Shown piece by piece: positions 1 through 8,193 of a stretch of DNA of 42,019 nucleotides. Source of the stretch: a virus. The position numbers were made by a program, and so were the translations under genes. The notes under the pieces are model-generated. The model did no database searches and was not told the origin of the DNA. It was given only the letters and a program-made list of their open reading frames with translations. Each line of letters starts with the position of its first letter. The first letter of the stretch is position 1. The stretch covers positions 1 through 42,019 of IMG/VR virus record IMGVR_UViG_3300009609_000428. One strand, given 5' to 3'.

Positions 1-20
1 AACAGTGCGCGGGGGATTTA

Positions 21-836
21 ATGGCTGGTTTTGCGGACAAGAGGCAGTGGGGGCCGACGCCTAGGTATGATCGGGTACGCGCGTATGAGCCCAAACAAAA
101 AGACTTTATCGTAATTGCTGGGCCTTGCTCGGTAGAGTCCGAAACACAAATCAACTACGTCGCTAACGCCGTCGCAAGCGCTGGGGCCACACACCTGCGG
201 GGGGGTTTGTTTCGCGCTGGTACTTATCCAAACGATAACTATGGAATCGTTTCACAAGATCTATTTAAAGCATTTAAATATGCCGCCGGTGTTTATCAAC
301 TAAAGACCGTGATTGAGGTTCTAGACGCCCACTCTCTAGATTTTGTTTTACCTTATGCAGACTGCCTTCAGGTCGGATGCAGGCAGATGCAAAACTATTC
401 TTTGCTGACGCGTCTCTCTAGAACCAACAAGACTGTTTTTCTGAAGCGCAGCCCTGGAGCAACAATCGATGAGTTCTTGGGCTCTGCTGAATATTTATTA
501 AAGGGTGGGGCATGTACACCGGTTCTGATTGAGCGTGGCTCGGCAACCCAGGCAACGCATGTCCGGTGGGATCTTTCCATCAGCATGATTCCTGCGATTA
601 AAAGCATTAGTCAAATTCCGGTGGTGGTTGATGCTGCTCACGGAACCGGTAGGCGTGATCTCGTTGTGCCTATGACTCTTGCGGGGGTTGCTGCGGGTGC
701 GGCTGGAATTCTTGTTGAGGTGCATCCCAAGCCAGAACTAAGCCTATCCGATGCAGATCAGGCGATTGATCCAAACAAATTTAAAGAGCTGATGTTTAGT
801 GTTGGGCAAGTAAGAAACGCAATTAGGGGGATATGA
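21..836 (+). CDS. DAHP-synthase-like aldolase (3-deoxy-ulosonate synthase family)
   Basis: The 271-residue product matches the class I-beta DAHP synthase fold, which condenses phosphoenolpyruvate with an aldose phosphate. The AGPCSVES motif holds C36; [11 protein letters not shown] holds H208; LVEVHP holds E234; LSDADQ holds D245. These are the four expected metal ligands. The substrate loop is diverged: where DAHP synthases carry KPRT/S and KDO8P synthases KANR, this protein reads [11 protein letters not shown] (residues 61-71). The usual ERGIRT loop is also altered to ERGSAT (172-177). I infer a true aldolase with a changed aldose acceptor, though a plain DAHP synthase is possible. The ATG follows GGGGGATTTA. 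The stop overlaps the next gene by 4 bp, so the two are probably co-translated. Confidence 0.85.
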   Translation: MAGFADKRQWGPTPRYDRVRAYEPKQKDFIVIAGPCSVESETQINYVANAVASAGATHLRGGLFRAGTYPNDNYGIVSQDLFKAFKYAAGVYQLKTVIEVLDAHSLDFVLPYADCLQVGCRQMQNYSLLTRLSRTNKTVFLKRSPGATIDEFLGSAEYLLKGGACTPVLIERGSATQATHVRWDLSISMIPAIKSISQIPVVVDAAHGTGRRDLVVPMTLAGVAAGAAGILVEVHPKPELSLSDADQAIDPNKFKELMFSVGQVRNAIRGI

Positions 837-2194
837 TGACGGATTTCGGGGACTTCGCGTGTGTGGTTTGCGGAACAAAGGGCAATTGGAAAAATGTAGA
901 TGAGTTTCGATTCAAGGCGTCTGGCATGAATCTGTGCATGACCTGTGGTTTTGTAACGTATCCAAAGATCTGTATGAAGACGGATGACCTGACGAATCAT
1001 TATCGGCACGATTACCGAGAGGCGCCGACCGTCAACAATCTCTTTTCTGGAGAGCGCAAGCTGCACTATCACGGCCAGTTCTTGGCCCCGCTCTTTGAAG
1101 AGTGGAAAGCCAAAGGGAAGAAGAAACCCAAAATCGTAGAGATCGGCGCCGCCTTCGGAATGGCGATGAAATGGTTTAATAATTTCGTACCGGATGCAGA
1201 GCTTTACGGAACAGAGCTCACGCTTTCGTTTCGTCGTGAGGCTTATTGGATGTATGGATTCAATCTCACCGAGCAGCCAGACTTTACCAAGAAGTATGAT
1301 TTGATCATGTCCTACAAGGTCGCTGAGCACATTCCGGGTGTGGATAAAGATCTCAGGCAATACGCAGAGGCCTTGACCGAAGACGGGTTGCTTTACATCA
1401 GCGTACCGACTTGGTTCACCGAGCTTACGAACTTTGGTTTCAATGGATTTGATTTAGAGACCTATTACGACACTAATCATGTCAACGTCTGGAGCAGGAA
1501 CCTATTCGAACAGCTTCTGAAAAAGTCGGGGTTAAAAGTTGTACGCGATAATCATACTTTCTACGGCAACACTTATTTATGTGTTCGTGATGACTCACTG
1601 ATGCAAGAAGCACTCACTTTTGACGACCCACAAAAGAGGTTAGATGACCTGAAAAAAGTATTTGAGGTGGGTAAACTTGCGATGCAGGGCAGGTTCGAAG
1701 AGGCGCTTACGATCTGGCCCAACTACCCAGAGGCCCATATCAATCGCTATGAGATGGCGCGCAGTAAGCTGCATCAATTGGGTTATGAGCAAATCCAAAA
1801 GCAGTTTCTCGACCACGCCATCGCTTGCTGTCCTAACTCAGCTCATGTCGCGAACTTTGCGGCCGATCTTTCGCTTCGCTATGAGAAGTTTGACAAGGCC
1901 GTGACGTATTTCCAAAAGTCTTTAGACATGAAGCCGAACGACCCACAGACTCTTACGGGCCTAGGGCATTGCTTTATTCAGATGTCTGAGAAAGCGCCAG
2001 ATCTCAGCGACAAACTCAAGCTCAAACAAGAGGCAAGGCAGGTGTTTGCGTTCTTGGATAAAACATCCAAGCAATGCAGCAACGACGCAATTACATGGAT
2101 CATGCAGATTAATGCCGGTCTGCCCATGCCAACGGAGGGGAGCCCAACCACTATGACAGCGCAGAAAGAAAACCCAGCATCTACAGCCTCTTGA
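833..2194 (+). CDS. Zinc-ribbon class I SAM methyltransferase with TPR-like C-terminus
   Basis: The 453-residue product has three visible parts. An N-terminal zinc ribbon has two CxxC pairs (CVVCG near residue 10, CMTCG near 35). A class I S-adenosylmethionine methyltransferase core follows, with glycine-rich motif [11 protein letters not shown] near residue 105 and a typical late [15 protein letters not shown] strand. After residue 270 come helical repeats of TPR type (for example the block around [18 protein letters not shown]). Zinc-ribbon methyltransferases of this layout occur in sugar and surface-polysaccharide clusters, so a sugar or glycan substrate is a reasonable inference; the sequence does not prove it. 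The start is ATGATG directly after GGGGGAT and overlaps the upstream stop, implying coupling to the DAHP-synthase-like gene. Confidence 0.75.
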   Translation: MMTDFGDFACVVCGTKGNWKNVDEFRFKASGMNLCMTCGFVTYPKICMKTDDLTNHYRHDYREAPTVNNLFSGERKLHYHGQFLAPLFEEWKAKGKKKPKIVEIGAAFGMAMKWFNNFVPDAELYGTELTLSFRREAYWMYGFNLTEQPDFTKKYDLIMSYKVAEHIPGVDKDLRQYAEALTEDGLLYISVPTWFTELTNFGFNGFDLETYYDTNHVNVWSRNLFEQLLKKSGLKVVRDNHTFYGNTYLCVRDDSLMQEALTFDDPQKRLDDLKKVFEVGKLAMQGRFEEALTIWPNYPEAHINRYEMARSKLHQLGYEQIQKQFLDHAIACCPNSAHVANFAADLSLRYEKFDKAVTYFQKSLDMKPNDPQTLTGLGHCFIQMSEKAPDLSDKLKLKQEARQVFAFLDKTSKQCSNDAITWIMQINAGLPMPTEGSPTTMTAQKENPASTAS

Positions 2195-2451
2195 TTCCCA
2201 AAGAATTAATTGAACGCCTGGTCTTACGCGCGTGTGCGTGCGGGTGCGGGTTTGTCTTTCGTGTGCTTCCAGAGAGCGTTTCTTTCTATGCATCAATAAC
2301 GCACGACGCCAAGAATGGTGTGTTTGATGTGAATACCTGGGCCAAGACGCAGGACAAAGATCGGAAAAAGCCTGTTAGAATTATATTTGAGACCACGGGG
2401 TGCGAGCGGCTAAGCGAGATACGGGAGTCCATCAAGTATGATCTTGAGTGA
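2191..2451 (+). CDS. Hypothetical small protein
   Basis: I do not recognise this 86-residue product. It contains a short Cys-rich stretch (ACACGCGF near residue 14) followed by a mixed alpha/beta-looking sequence ending in ESIKYDLE. The only in-frame start near the upstream gene is TTG, which overlaps the methyltransferase stop (TTGA), so translation would depend on coupling. The 3' end overlaps the next gene by 14 bp. Both overlaps fit the compact plus-strand operon, which is the main reason to call it real. Confidence 0.5.
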   Translation: MIPKELIERLVLRACACGCGFVFRVLPESVSFYASITHDAKNGVFDVNTWAKTQDKDRKKPVRIIFETTGCERLSEIRESIKYDLE

Positions 2452-2695
2452 TAAATCCTCTGTCCCCATTGGCTGGATGTTTACCTTTATTTCTGTTTCG
2501 GCGATCTGCGTTTCGGTTGCGCTCGGCATAGGCCTTTATGTTTCTAAGATTGAATATAAGGCCGATAACACTGAGCTTAGAACCATCGTCAACGAAGCGG
2601 AAATAAAGAAAACCCGTGAAGATTTTGGAAACAAGCTTGATGAAATCAAGGATCTCTTGATCAATTTGGACAAGAGAATATCACGGATCGAATGA
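2438..2695 (+). CDS. Small membrane protein with coiled coil, lysis region (inner-spanin or holin candidate)
   Basis: The 85-residue product has one hydrophobic segment (about residues 11-35). A charged, heptad-like helix follows to the C-terminus, with ELRTIVNEAEIKKTREDF and DLLINLDKRISRIE segments. An N-terminal anchor followed by a periplasmic coiled coil is the topology of phage inner-membrane spanins, and also of some single-span holins. It lies about 0.9 kb upstream of the endolysin and 0.7 kb upstream of a lipoprotein, which supports a lysis role. The call rests on topology and position only, because small lysis proteins are poorly conserved. Confidence 0.5.
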   Translation: MILSDKSSVPIGWMFTFISVSAICVSVALGIGLYVSKIEYKADNTELRTIVNEAEIKKTREDFGNKLDEIKDLLINLDKRISRIE

Positions 2696-2713
2696 TCCTT
2701 TTTGGGGGGAAGC

Positions 2714-2962
2714 ATGGCACTGAAACAATTGGAAGTTGCTAAAGAATTGGATGATTGCTTTTTGGCGATCAAACAATTGGTCGCCGACATGAAGGCAAAG
2801 AAGTCACTTGCTGAAATCGTGGCATCAAGCCTACCTGCTTTGATGGCTGCAAGCGAGGGCTTGAGCCTTGTCGATGACGAACTGAAACAAGATCCAGTCG
2901 CATTTGCTGGAACTGTTGGCTATCGCGCGGGCGAGCTCGCTGCGATTCTTCTAAAGAAGTAA
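2714..2962 (+). CDS. Hypothetical small helical protein, lysis region
   Basis: The product is 82 residues from the ATG at 2714. I chose this start over an upstream TTG because GGGGGGAAGC lies directly before it. The protein is Ala/Leu/Lys rich and predicted largely helical, with a moderately hydrophobic centre (AEIVASSLPALMAASEGLSL) and an AGELAAILLKK end. No signal peptide or clear membrane span is visible. It sits between two small membrane proteins of the lysis region. I do not recognise the family. Confidence 0.65.
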   Translation: MALKQLEVAKELDDCFLAIKQLVADMKAKKSLAEIVASSLPALMAASEGLSLVDDELKQDPVAFAGTVGYRAGELAAILLKK

Positions 2963-2966
2963 GCCG

Positions 2967-3167
2967 ATGTTTGGTTGGATTACGGGGCTGTTCGTTTTAT
3001 TACGCTCAGTCCCGGACTTTCTTAAGCTTGCGCGAGAGATCTTCTCGATTCTTCACGGAGTGATTGATTACTTCGAGCGGCGTCAAAAACTTCAACAACT
3101 CAAGGATGGGTTAAAAGATGCGCGTGAAACAGGCGATACTTCTAAGCTTGAGTCTATTTTTAAATAG
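2967..3167 (+). CDS. Small hydrophobic/amphipathic protein, lysis region
   Basis: The 66-residue product starts with a hydrophobic stretch (WITGLFVLLRSVPDFLKLA) and continues as an amphipathic helix rich in Lys, Glu and Gln. It begins 4 bp after the previous stop. Its last 50 bp overlap the start of a lipoprotein gene in another frame. A membrane protein overlapped by a lipoprotein gene is the classic Rz/Rz1 arrangement, so this could be the inner spanin or a holin. It is short for a spanin, and the assignment is tentative. Confidence 0.55.
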   Translation: MFGWITGLFVLLRSVPDFLKLAREIFSILHGVIDYFERRQKLQQLKDGLKDARETGDTSKLESIFK

Positions 3168-3372
3168 CTGTGCGGCCATGCCCAAATGGAATGGACACCT
3201 TTGGGCTGGATCTGCTGATCTTGCGGGCGTGAAGCGAGCTCAAGACGGGGCTTTCATTTCCTGCAACCAACAAGACTTCTCGGAGATGGTCTGCATGTCT
3301 TATGACGATTTCTCTAGTTTCTATCAGACCTATATCTTAGGCTGCCAGGTCTGGAGACCGAGTGGGAAATGA
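3118..3372 (+). CDS. Small lipoprotein, outer-spanin candidate
   Basis: The 84-residue product opens with MRVK, a hydrophobic stretch and a lipobox L15-N16-S17-C18, so the mature lipoprotein would start at C18. The mature part (about 67 residues) is neutral and aromatic, with four further cysteines. It lacks the proline-rich character of lambda Rz1. The gene overlaps the upstream membrane-protein gene by 50 bp and the endolysin start by 4 bp. Position and lipobox suggest the outer-membrane half of a spanin pair. A different surface lipoprotein remains possible. Confidence 0.6.
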   Translation: MRVKQAILLSLSLFLNSCAAMPKWNGHLWAGSADLAGVKRAQDGAFISCNQQDFSEMVCMSYDDFSSFYQTYILGCQVWRPSGK

Positions 3373-3737
3373 AATTTAAAGAAGATAAATTCGAAGAGCA
3401 GTTGAAGAAGACACCAATCTTTTTGCAGAACCTCGTACGCGAGCTCGATCTCTTTACGAGAATGTATTTTGGAATTGAGATCACAGTAACCCGCGTATCC
3501 GACCCACTTCCTGGCGAGTCCGGTGTTCATACGGAAGGACGCGCCGTGGATTTGAGAGATGAGCACGATCACAAGTTCACGTTCACCCAAGAGCAGCGTG
3601 ATTGTATAGTTAATCTAGTCAACGCGAGATACCCAAGGAACGACGGAAAGAAGACCTGTATCCATCACCGCGCCTCAGAAACAAGTGTGATGCATTTCCA
3701 CATTCAGCTCGCAGCCGACATGAAGACCTATGTCTAA
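3369..3737 (+). CDS. Endolysin, peptidase M15 family
   Basis: The 122-residue product carries the M15 zinc-peptidase signature: SGVHTEGRAVDLRD with H54 and D61, and a C-terminal MHFHIQL with H109 and H111. Members cleave peptide cross-links or stem peptides of peptidoglycan (D-Ala-D-Ala carboxypeptidase or L-Ala-D-Glu endopeptidase types). The single-domain length fits a Gram-negative phage endolysin. No signal peptide is visible, so export should depend on a holin. It overlaps the lipoprotein upstream and the RusA gene downstream by a few bases. Confidence 0.85.
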   Translation: MKFKEDKFEEQLKKTPIFLQNLVRELDLFTRMYFGIEITVTRVSDPLPGESGVHTEGRAVDLRDEHDHKFTFTQEQRDCIVNLVNARYPRNDGKKTCIHHRASETSVMHFHIQLAADMKTYV

Positions 3738-4179
3738 TGGTCTTTTGCTTTCTGGACTTCCGATTCCGCCCTCTGAGAATGCTGCTTATGCAACGAACTT
3801 TAGAACCAAGCGGCGGTTTAGAACCAACGATCTTTCGCGTTTTCAGATGCTCATGCTCTCCTATCGGCAAGCCAACCTTCAGAAGTGCAAACTCTTCGAA
3901 TCAACGATCTCGGAGTGGATTCAAGCCAATCGCGAGCTCATGATTACCTGCGTTTATTACTTACATCCCACGCGCGTCTATACCAAAGATGGGCGGCTGA
4001 AGAAAAAGGATGTCAGTAACCTCAACAAAGCGATGCACGATTCCATTGGGGACATCCTGGGGTTTGATGATCGCCACATTAAGGTCATGACCTCCATCCG
4101 AGAGGTACATGAGAACGAATCCGCTTCGGTGATTATCGAGGGATATTCACGCGACGCGATGCCTTTGCTTATTTCCTAA
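3730..4179 (+). CDS. rusA: RusA-family Holliday junction resolvase
   Basis: The 149-residue product has the RusA pattern: PIPPSENAAYA near the N-terminus, then KKDVSNLNKAMHDSIGD and LGFDDRHI. The acidic residues are D94, D104 and D113/D114, spaced as in RusA where they bind catalytic magnesium. RusA-type enzymes resolve branched DNA during phage recombination and before packaging. The start overlaps the endolysin stop by 8 bp. The 3' end overlaps a convergent lipoprotein gene by 11 bp. A resolvase fits with the Sak4-like recombinase encoded at 11.8 kb. Confidence 0.85.
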   Translation: MSNGLLLSGLPIPPSENAAYATNFRTKRRFRTNDLSRFQMLMLSYRQANLQKCKLFESTISEWIQANRELMITCVYYLHPTRVYTKDGRLKKKDVSNLNKAMHDSIGDILGFDDRHIKVMTSIREVHENESASVIIEGYSRDAMPLLIS

Positions 4180-4387
4180 CGCAAGAAATTCCATACGAGT
4201 TGTAAATGAAACAGGTTTCATCTTCGTAATCACAGCGGACAATCGTGGTCCAGCTTGGACTTGGCATATATAAACAGCCTTTGTTGTGACCAACAATTGT
4301 TCCTGGTGTTGCGCTTGTCTCTTGGGTTGCTTGCGACTTAGAGCACGCAGAAATTCCAATCAATAAGATCAGCCATAAAAATTTCAT
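4169..4387 (-). CDS. Small lipoprotein with CF...SCVR C-terminus
   Basis: The 72-residue product has a short hydrophobic leader and lipobox I12-S13-A14-C15. The mature protein ends in TCFIYNSYGISCVRK, probably with a disulphide between the two last cysteines. The ATG is preceded by GGGGGAAC, the site type used across this genome, so the gene is credible. The lipoprotein at 14035-14199 ends in a similar CF...SCVR motif. Phage lipoproteins of this size (for example T5 Llp) can block receptors against superinfection. That role is only a possibility here. Confidence 0.7.
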   Translation of the reverse strand: MKFLWLILLIGISACSKSQATQETSATPGTIVGHNKGCLYMPSPSWTTIVRCDYEDETCFIYNSYGISCVRK

Positions 4388-4415
4388 TTTTTGTTCCCCC
4401 AGATTTCTTTTGCCC

Positions 4416-4421
4416 TACAAT
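4416..4421 (+). promoter_or_regulatory. Possible -10 box for the collagen-like gene
   Basis: TACAAT lies in the 84-bp gap between the divergent lipoprotein and collagen-like genes, about 50 bp before the collagen-like start. The only -35-like sequence is a poor TTGTTC at 4391 with a 19-bp spacer, so this is a weak prediction. Confidence 0.25.
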
Positions 4422-4471
4422 AAAACATGAATTGCATCAGAAGACTAATCTCAAAATTTTGGGGGACCAAC

Positions 4472-5665
4472 ATGAAAAAGAAAAACAGCTGCAACAAAAT
4501 TGATCAGGGCTCTGGAGACGACAAAGTCGAGATCAATAATTATTTTGCAAAAGGTCCTCAAGGCCCCCCAGGACCCCAGGGCCCACAGGGTGTGCAGGGC
4601 CCAGCCGGACCATCAGGTCCAGCGGGAGCACAGGGTGAAATCGGTCCCCAGGGCGCGATTGGACCTATTGGTCCCCAGGGCTCACAGGGATTACCAGGTG
4701 AGATGGGGCCCCAGGGCGAAACGGGTCCTCAGGGAGAACCTGGTCCAATGGGACCAATTGGCCCGCAGGGAGAACCTGGTGTCGCCGGCCCACAGGGGTT
4801 ACAGGGTGAGTCCGGTCCACAGGGTGAAGTTGGTCCACAAGGTCCCCAAGGCGAGATGGGATTAGCTGGACCACAAGGTGAGATAGGACCTCAAGGTGCG
4901 CAGGGGTTACAAGGTGACATCGGACCAACCGGCCCGCAGGGGTTACAAGGTGACATCGGACCAGTAGGTCCACAAGGCGTGCAAGGAATTCAGGGTGAGA
5001 TGGGTCTCCAAGGAGAACCCGGTCTTCAGGGGATTCAAGGCCTTCAGGGGGAAATGGGATTGCAGGGTGAGCCTGGGCTACAGGGCCCCCAAGGATTGCA
5101 GGGGATTCAGGGCGATGCGGGTCCGATGGGACCACAGGGTCCCGAGGGTCCGGTCGGTCCACAGGGATCTCAGGGAGAAGCGGGCCCCCAGGGTACGCAA
5201 GGAATTCAAGGTGAGCAAGGCATCGCTGGGCCCGAAGGTCCAACTGGTCTAACCGGTCCCGAAGGCCCACAAGGCGTTGCTGGGCCGGTTGGTCCTGAAG
5301 GACCGCAAGGACTCCAAGGTCCAGCAGGGATTGAGGGCCCCATTGGTCCTCAGGGCCCCCAAGGCGAAGCTGGTCCTCAAGGGGTTGAGGGTCCGATGGG
5401 ACCGCAAGGACCGGTTGGCGCAACCGGTCCCGAAGGCCCAGTAGGACCCGCTGGCCCAGATGGTATACAAGGTGTTCAAGGACCTGTCGGTCCCGAGGGT
5501 CAACAAGGGATTCCTGGGCCTGCTTATCCGATTCTGGCTTTAGATCCTTCGAATCCGGCGGATGGTGAAGCATGGTATCTTTTGACTCCAGGATCACCGG
5601 ATACACTGCAGCTATGCATGAAGCAACAGGCGGGAATCTTCCGTTTGCTCTTTACGCTCAGCTAA
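4472..5665 (+). CDS. Collagen-like fibre protein
   Basis: The product is 397 residues from the ATG at 4472, chosen because GGGGGACCAAC precedes it; an in-frame ATG at 4427 lacks such a site. A 27-residue polar head is followed by 108 uninterrupted Gly-X-Y triplets (DNA 4553-5524), dominated by GPQ, GLQ, GPE and GPV. A 47-residue tail domain contains [11 protein letters not shown], a motif seen in phage fibre ends. The triplet stretch has Glu and Asp but no Lys or Arg, so the predicted triple helix is strongly acidic. Collagen-like stretches are known in phage tail fibres. The gene lies outside the main virion module, next to other unusual surface-directed genes. Confidence 0.85.
   Translation: MKKKNSCNKIDQGSGDDKVEINNYFAKGPQGPPGPQGPQGVQGPAGPSGPAGAQGEIGPQGAIGPIGPQGSQGLPGEMGPQGETGPQGEPGPMGPIGPQGEPGVAGPQGLQGESGPQGEVGPQGPQGEMGLAGPQGEIGPQGAQGLQGDIGPTGPQGLQGDIGPVGPQGVQGIQGEMGLQGEPGLQGIQGLQGEMGLQGEPGLQGPQGLQGIQGDAGPMGPQGPEGPVGPQGSQGEAGPQGTQGIQGEQGIAGPEGPTGLTGPEGPQGVAGPVGPEGPQGLQGPAGIEGPIGPQGPQGEAGPQGVEGPMGPQGPVGATGPEGPVGPAGPDGIQGVQGPVGPEGQQGIPGPAYPILALDPSNPADGEAWYLLTPGSPDTLQLCMKQQAGIFRLLFTLS
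4553..5524 (+). repeat. Gly-X-Y coding repeat, 108 triplets
   Basis: This is a 9-bp-periodic, low-complexity coding repeat (GGN at every ninth base). It keeps several false reading frames open on both strands, which should not be annotated as genes. Confidence 0.95.
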
Positions 5666-5668
5666 TGG

Positions 5669-7660
5669 TTACAGCCAAGATTTAAAGCTATCGTAATGGC
5701 TGAAGTATCCATTTCGGTTGGCTTCAACCGCTTCGTTGAGTTTTGTCTTTACAGCGCCCAACACGAAAGCTTCATTTGGAGAGCCTGGGTTGGCAAGCGC
5801 AAGAGACACCCAGCCAGCCCACCATGGAATACCAATGCCTCCAGTCACATAGGTTGCGCCCTGATCCGTCAGCTTGAGATAGGTCTTGGGCTGTCCGTCG
5901 GGCAAGAAGTATTTGGGCGCGTCCGTTAAATATCTCAGATCCGGCGCGTCTTGCGTCGCTTCAAACTCCATATGAAACCCGGTCTGCCATCCAACTATCG
6001 CTATGTTTGGATTAGCGGGCGGGAGAGGACACCAAGCCCCATTTACTACGCGTGGATCGCACGCATCAAAGGGGGCTGCGGCTGCAATCCCGTAACCGGC
6101 AATGTTGGCGCTCACGTCTTGGAAATAATAAGTTCTCTTCTGTTGGATTCTGGCCCTGAGCTCTTGGGATTCTGCGCTTCCGTGGAAGAGCTCGGTTAGT
6201 GCTAATGCGTCCTTCATGGTGCGCGTGGCTCGCTCTGCCTCAATGTGGGTGAGCCATTTGGTGAAGAAGTTCCAGTGGGCAATCGTGATGTAATAGCGAC
6301 AAATGTCGCCCAAGTACTCATCTCCTGTGAGCTCATACATGGCTCTGAGGTGTGTGTTGCTCCAGTGCTGATTGTCCATTCCTCCCCATCCGCCGTGTCC
6401 AGTGAAGAAAATCCCTACGCGGTTGTTCCATTCTGGGTAATTAGGATTCCATGAACGATCAAAATGAGGGCGGCCACTCCAAAAGAAGAGCTCAATAAAG
6501 TCTGTGCTTCTCGGGCGCGTGTGGTTTGGGAGCCAAAAGAAAGAGGGCCTCCAGCACTCGCGCATCACGCCAGCAAAGACGCGAGAGAGAACCGATTGCG
6601 AATAGGCCTGCATTCCTTTTTGAATGTCGACCGGAACTGTGGAAGCAAAATCGGGCTGAGCGCCTGTGTTGGGTGGGTTGAGATTAATGAAGCCAAGGTT
6701 GTCTTTCGCTTGGGCGAGTGGATGCGCTTTGTATTGATTCTCAAGCTGCGTGCGCACGGTTAGCGTGTCTGAAAAAACAAATCTAGGGTTGGGAATTACT
6801 GCGTGCGAGAGCATGGCCTGCGTCGATTGGTGCTCATTATAAGCTTGAAGCCCAATGAATTGAGCCTGTCCCTTGGCTCTTAGGGTGCTGTTAAAAATCT
6901 CTACAGATGGGTCGGTGTTGACGTAGACCTTAAAGGCAAGCGTCTGGCCATCGCCCAAGAGCGCGCTCATATTTCCAAAGCTTGCTCTCTGATAGATCTC
7001 AAATGGCTTGGCGCACTCGACCGTAATGTTGTTGAGCTGCACCCCGTTGCCTGATGCAACGTCTCGCTGGTCGTTTCCAATGACGAAAGTGAATTCAATA
7101 ATTGGGCTGTGCGATTCTACTTTTCCATAGGTGGTGAGGGTGATTTGTCGATCCTGTGCGGGAAATCCTGTCTTAAAGAGTCTACGCGTTCTGGCGCAAA
7201 GACTATGTGCTCCGTCGTGCATGAGCTCGGCTACATAATCAGAAACTGGATCGGCATAAATTGCCTCTCCATTAAATTCTGCTCGGATGCGAATTCCGTG
7301 GGCTCCTAAGAAATCCATCACCGCTGGGTGCCATTGTTTGCTGAGCGGAAAAGGTGTCTTTAATTCCTCAAGAACAGAAATTCCCATCTCGCCCGGTTGA
7401 AGCAAATAGGCCGCCTTCACTTGAGCGATCGCAACAGAACCATCGGGGTAGTGCTTGATGGGTTTCATTTCAAAGGGGCGATCATTTAAGCCAAGCCCAC
7501 TCAGATCAAAGCGCTCTCCCTTGGCAAATGTAACGGCGGTGGGAATCCATCCAAGAAAGGCGTGGTCAGTGCTGTTCTGAACCACGAATGATTTGGTGAT
7601 GACATCGCTTGAAAATGCTTGGGCAGAGAACGGTTTTGTCGGCTTAAGTTGATCGATCAT
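5669..7660 (-). CDS. Putative polysaccharide lyase/depolymerase-like protein (PcRGLX-like)
   Basis: The 663-residue product has an N-terminal beta domain with FLGWIPTAVTFAKGERFD and KHYPDGSVAIAQ. This resembles the PFxKG ... WPDGS pattern of exo-rhamnogalacturonan-lyase-type (PcRGLX/YetA) first domains. The second half is helical and aromatic (FTGHGGWGGMDNQHW, HWNFFTKWLTHIEAERA) and looks like an alpha/alpha-toroid catalytic region. No signal peptide is visible. It could be a virion-bound depolymerase. The ATG follows GGGGGACTC. The gene is at the far end of the minus-strand operon and converges with the collagen-like gene, with only 3 bp between the stops. The family assignment is from memory of motifs and is moderate. 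Confidence 0.5.
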   Translation of the reverse strand: MIDQLKPTKPFSAQAFSSDVITKSFVVQNSTDHAFLGWIPTAVTFAKGERFDLSGLGLNDRPFEMKPIKHYPDGSVAIAQVKAAYLLQPGEMGISVLEELKTPFPLSKQWHPAVMDFLGAHGIRIRAEFNGEAIYADPVSDYVAELMHDGAHSLCARTRRLFKTGFPAQDRQITLTTYGKVESHSPIIEFTFVIGNDQRDVASGNGVQLNNITVECAKPFEIYQRASFGNMSALLGDGQTLAFKVYVNTDPSVEIFNSTLRAKGQAQFIGLQAYNEHQSTQAMLSHAVIPNPRFVFSDTLTVRTQLENQYKAHPLAQAKDNLGFINLNPPNTGAQPDFASTVPVDIQKGMQAYSQSVLSRVFAGVMRECWRPSFFWLPNHTRPRSTDFIELFFWSGRPHFDRSWNPNYPEWNNRVGIFFTGHGGWGGMDNQHWSNTHLRAMYELTGDEYLGDICRYYITIAHWNFFTKWLTHIEAERATRTMKDALALTELFHGSAESQELRARIQQKRTYYFQDVSANIAGYGIAAAAPFDACDPRVVNGAWCPLPPANPNIAIVGWQTGFHMEFEATQDAPDLRYLTDAPKYFLPDGQPKTYLKLTDQGATYVTGGIGIPWWAGWVSLALANPGSPNEAFVLGAVKTKLNEAVEANRNGYFSHYDSFKSWL

Positions 7661-7748
7661 GAGTCCCCCTTTTCGGTGAGACTCAGAGTACAGGCGCTCC
7701 TAAGCAATTTCCATTTTTTGTTTTATGTCTAAACCGTCTTAATTAAGA

Positions 7749-8180
7749 TTACAGTCCGCTGATGACTGAATGAGAAACGGTGCTCATGCAGAGCGCGTGC
7801 GCGCGTGCGAGGTGGTTGTTAGCTTGCCCAGATGTATTCACGCACTCACACCGCATGGTGTTGTTCTCTGGAAGCTGGATCTTAATGCGCCCGGCGTAGC
7901 TGGGGTGATCTAGGCACTCGCATCCGCCGCCAGTTAAAATTTCATTTGTTCCGCAGCTTGCGATTGAAACCAGTGGGTCTGAGCTGGCTGTGATCTTGGC
8001 CACAGAAATTGAAACCAGTGCATTCACTGAGGTTGGGTTCAGGGCCGACCCACCTGGGTTCACTGGCTGGTTTGCGCTGTTGTCAGACAATGAGTGTGTC
8101 TCGGTTGGCCCAGGCCCGCTGGGTTGATTGCAACCGATTAACAATCCGACTACCACCAAGATTAAATTTACGTTCTTCAT
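7749..8180 (-). CDS. Lipoprotein with Cys-rich TGGGC domain
   Basis: The 143-residue product has a hydrophobic leader and lipobox L14-I15-G16-C17. A Pro/Ser/Asn-rich linker follows (about residues 18-50). The C-terminal domain has CGTNEILTGGGCEC, then CECVN and a final HALCMS, a spacing seen in disulphide-rich domains at the ends of phage fibres and secreted proteins. The product is therefore probably anchored in a membrane with a cysteine-rich head. It lies upstream of the lyase-like gene on the same strand. The exact function is unknown. Confidence 0.65.
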   Translation of the reverse strand: MKNVNLILVVVGLLIGCNQPSGPGPTETHSLSDNSANQPVNPGGSALNPTSVNALVSISVAKITASSDPLVSIASCGTNEILTGGGCECLDHPSYAGRIKIQLPENNTMRCECVNTSGQANNHLARAHALCMSTVSHSVISGL

Positions 8181-8193
8181 GGTTCCAGATTAA

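Noticed and set aside
758-1360. 200-codon minus-strand frame opposite the methyltransferase
   Set aside because: The plus strand encodes a clear domain protein here. The minus frame shows no domain or ribosome site.
4665-5606. Long open frame on the minus strand opposite the collagen-like gene
   Set aside because: It is kept open by the 9-bp Gly-X-Y periodicity. The product is low-complexity, with no ribosome site.
7725-7748. TCTTAATTAAGA palindrome as a terminator after the minus-strand lipoprotein
   Set aside because: It has no loop and no T tract in the needed direction. It may still be a protein site.
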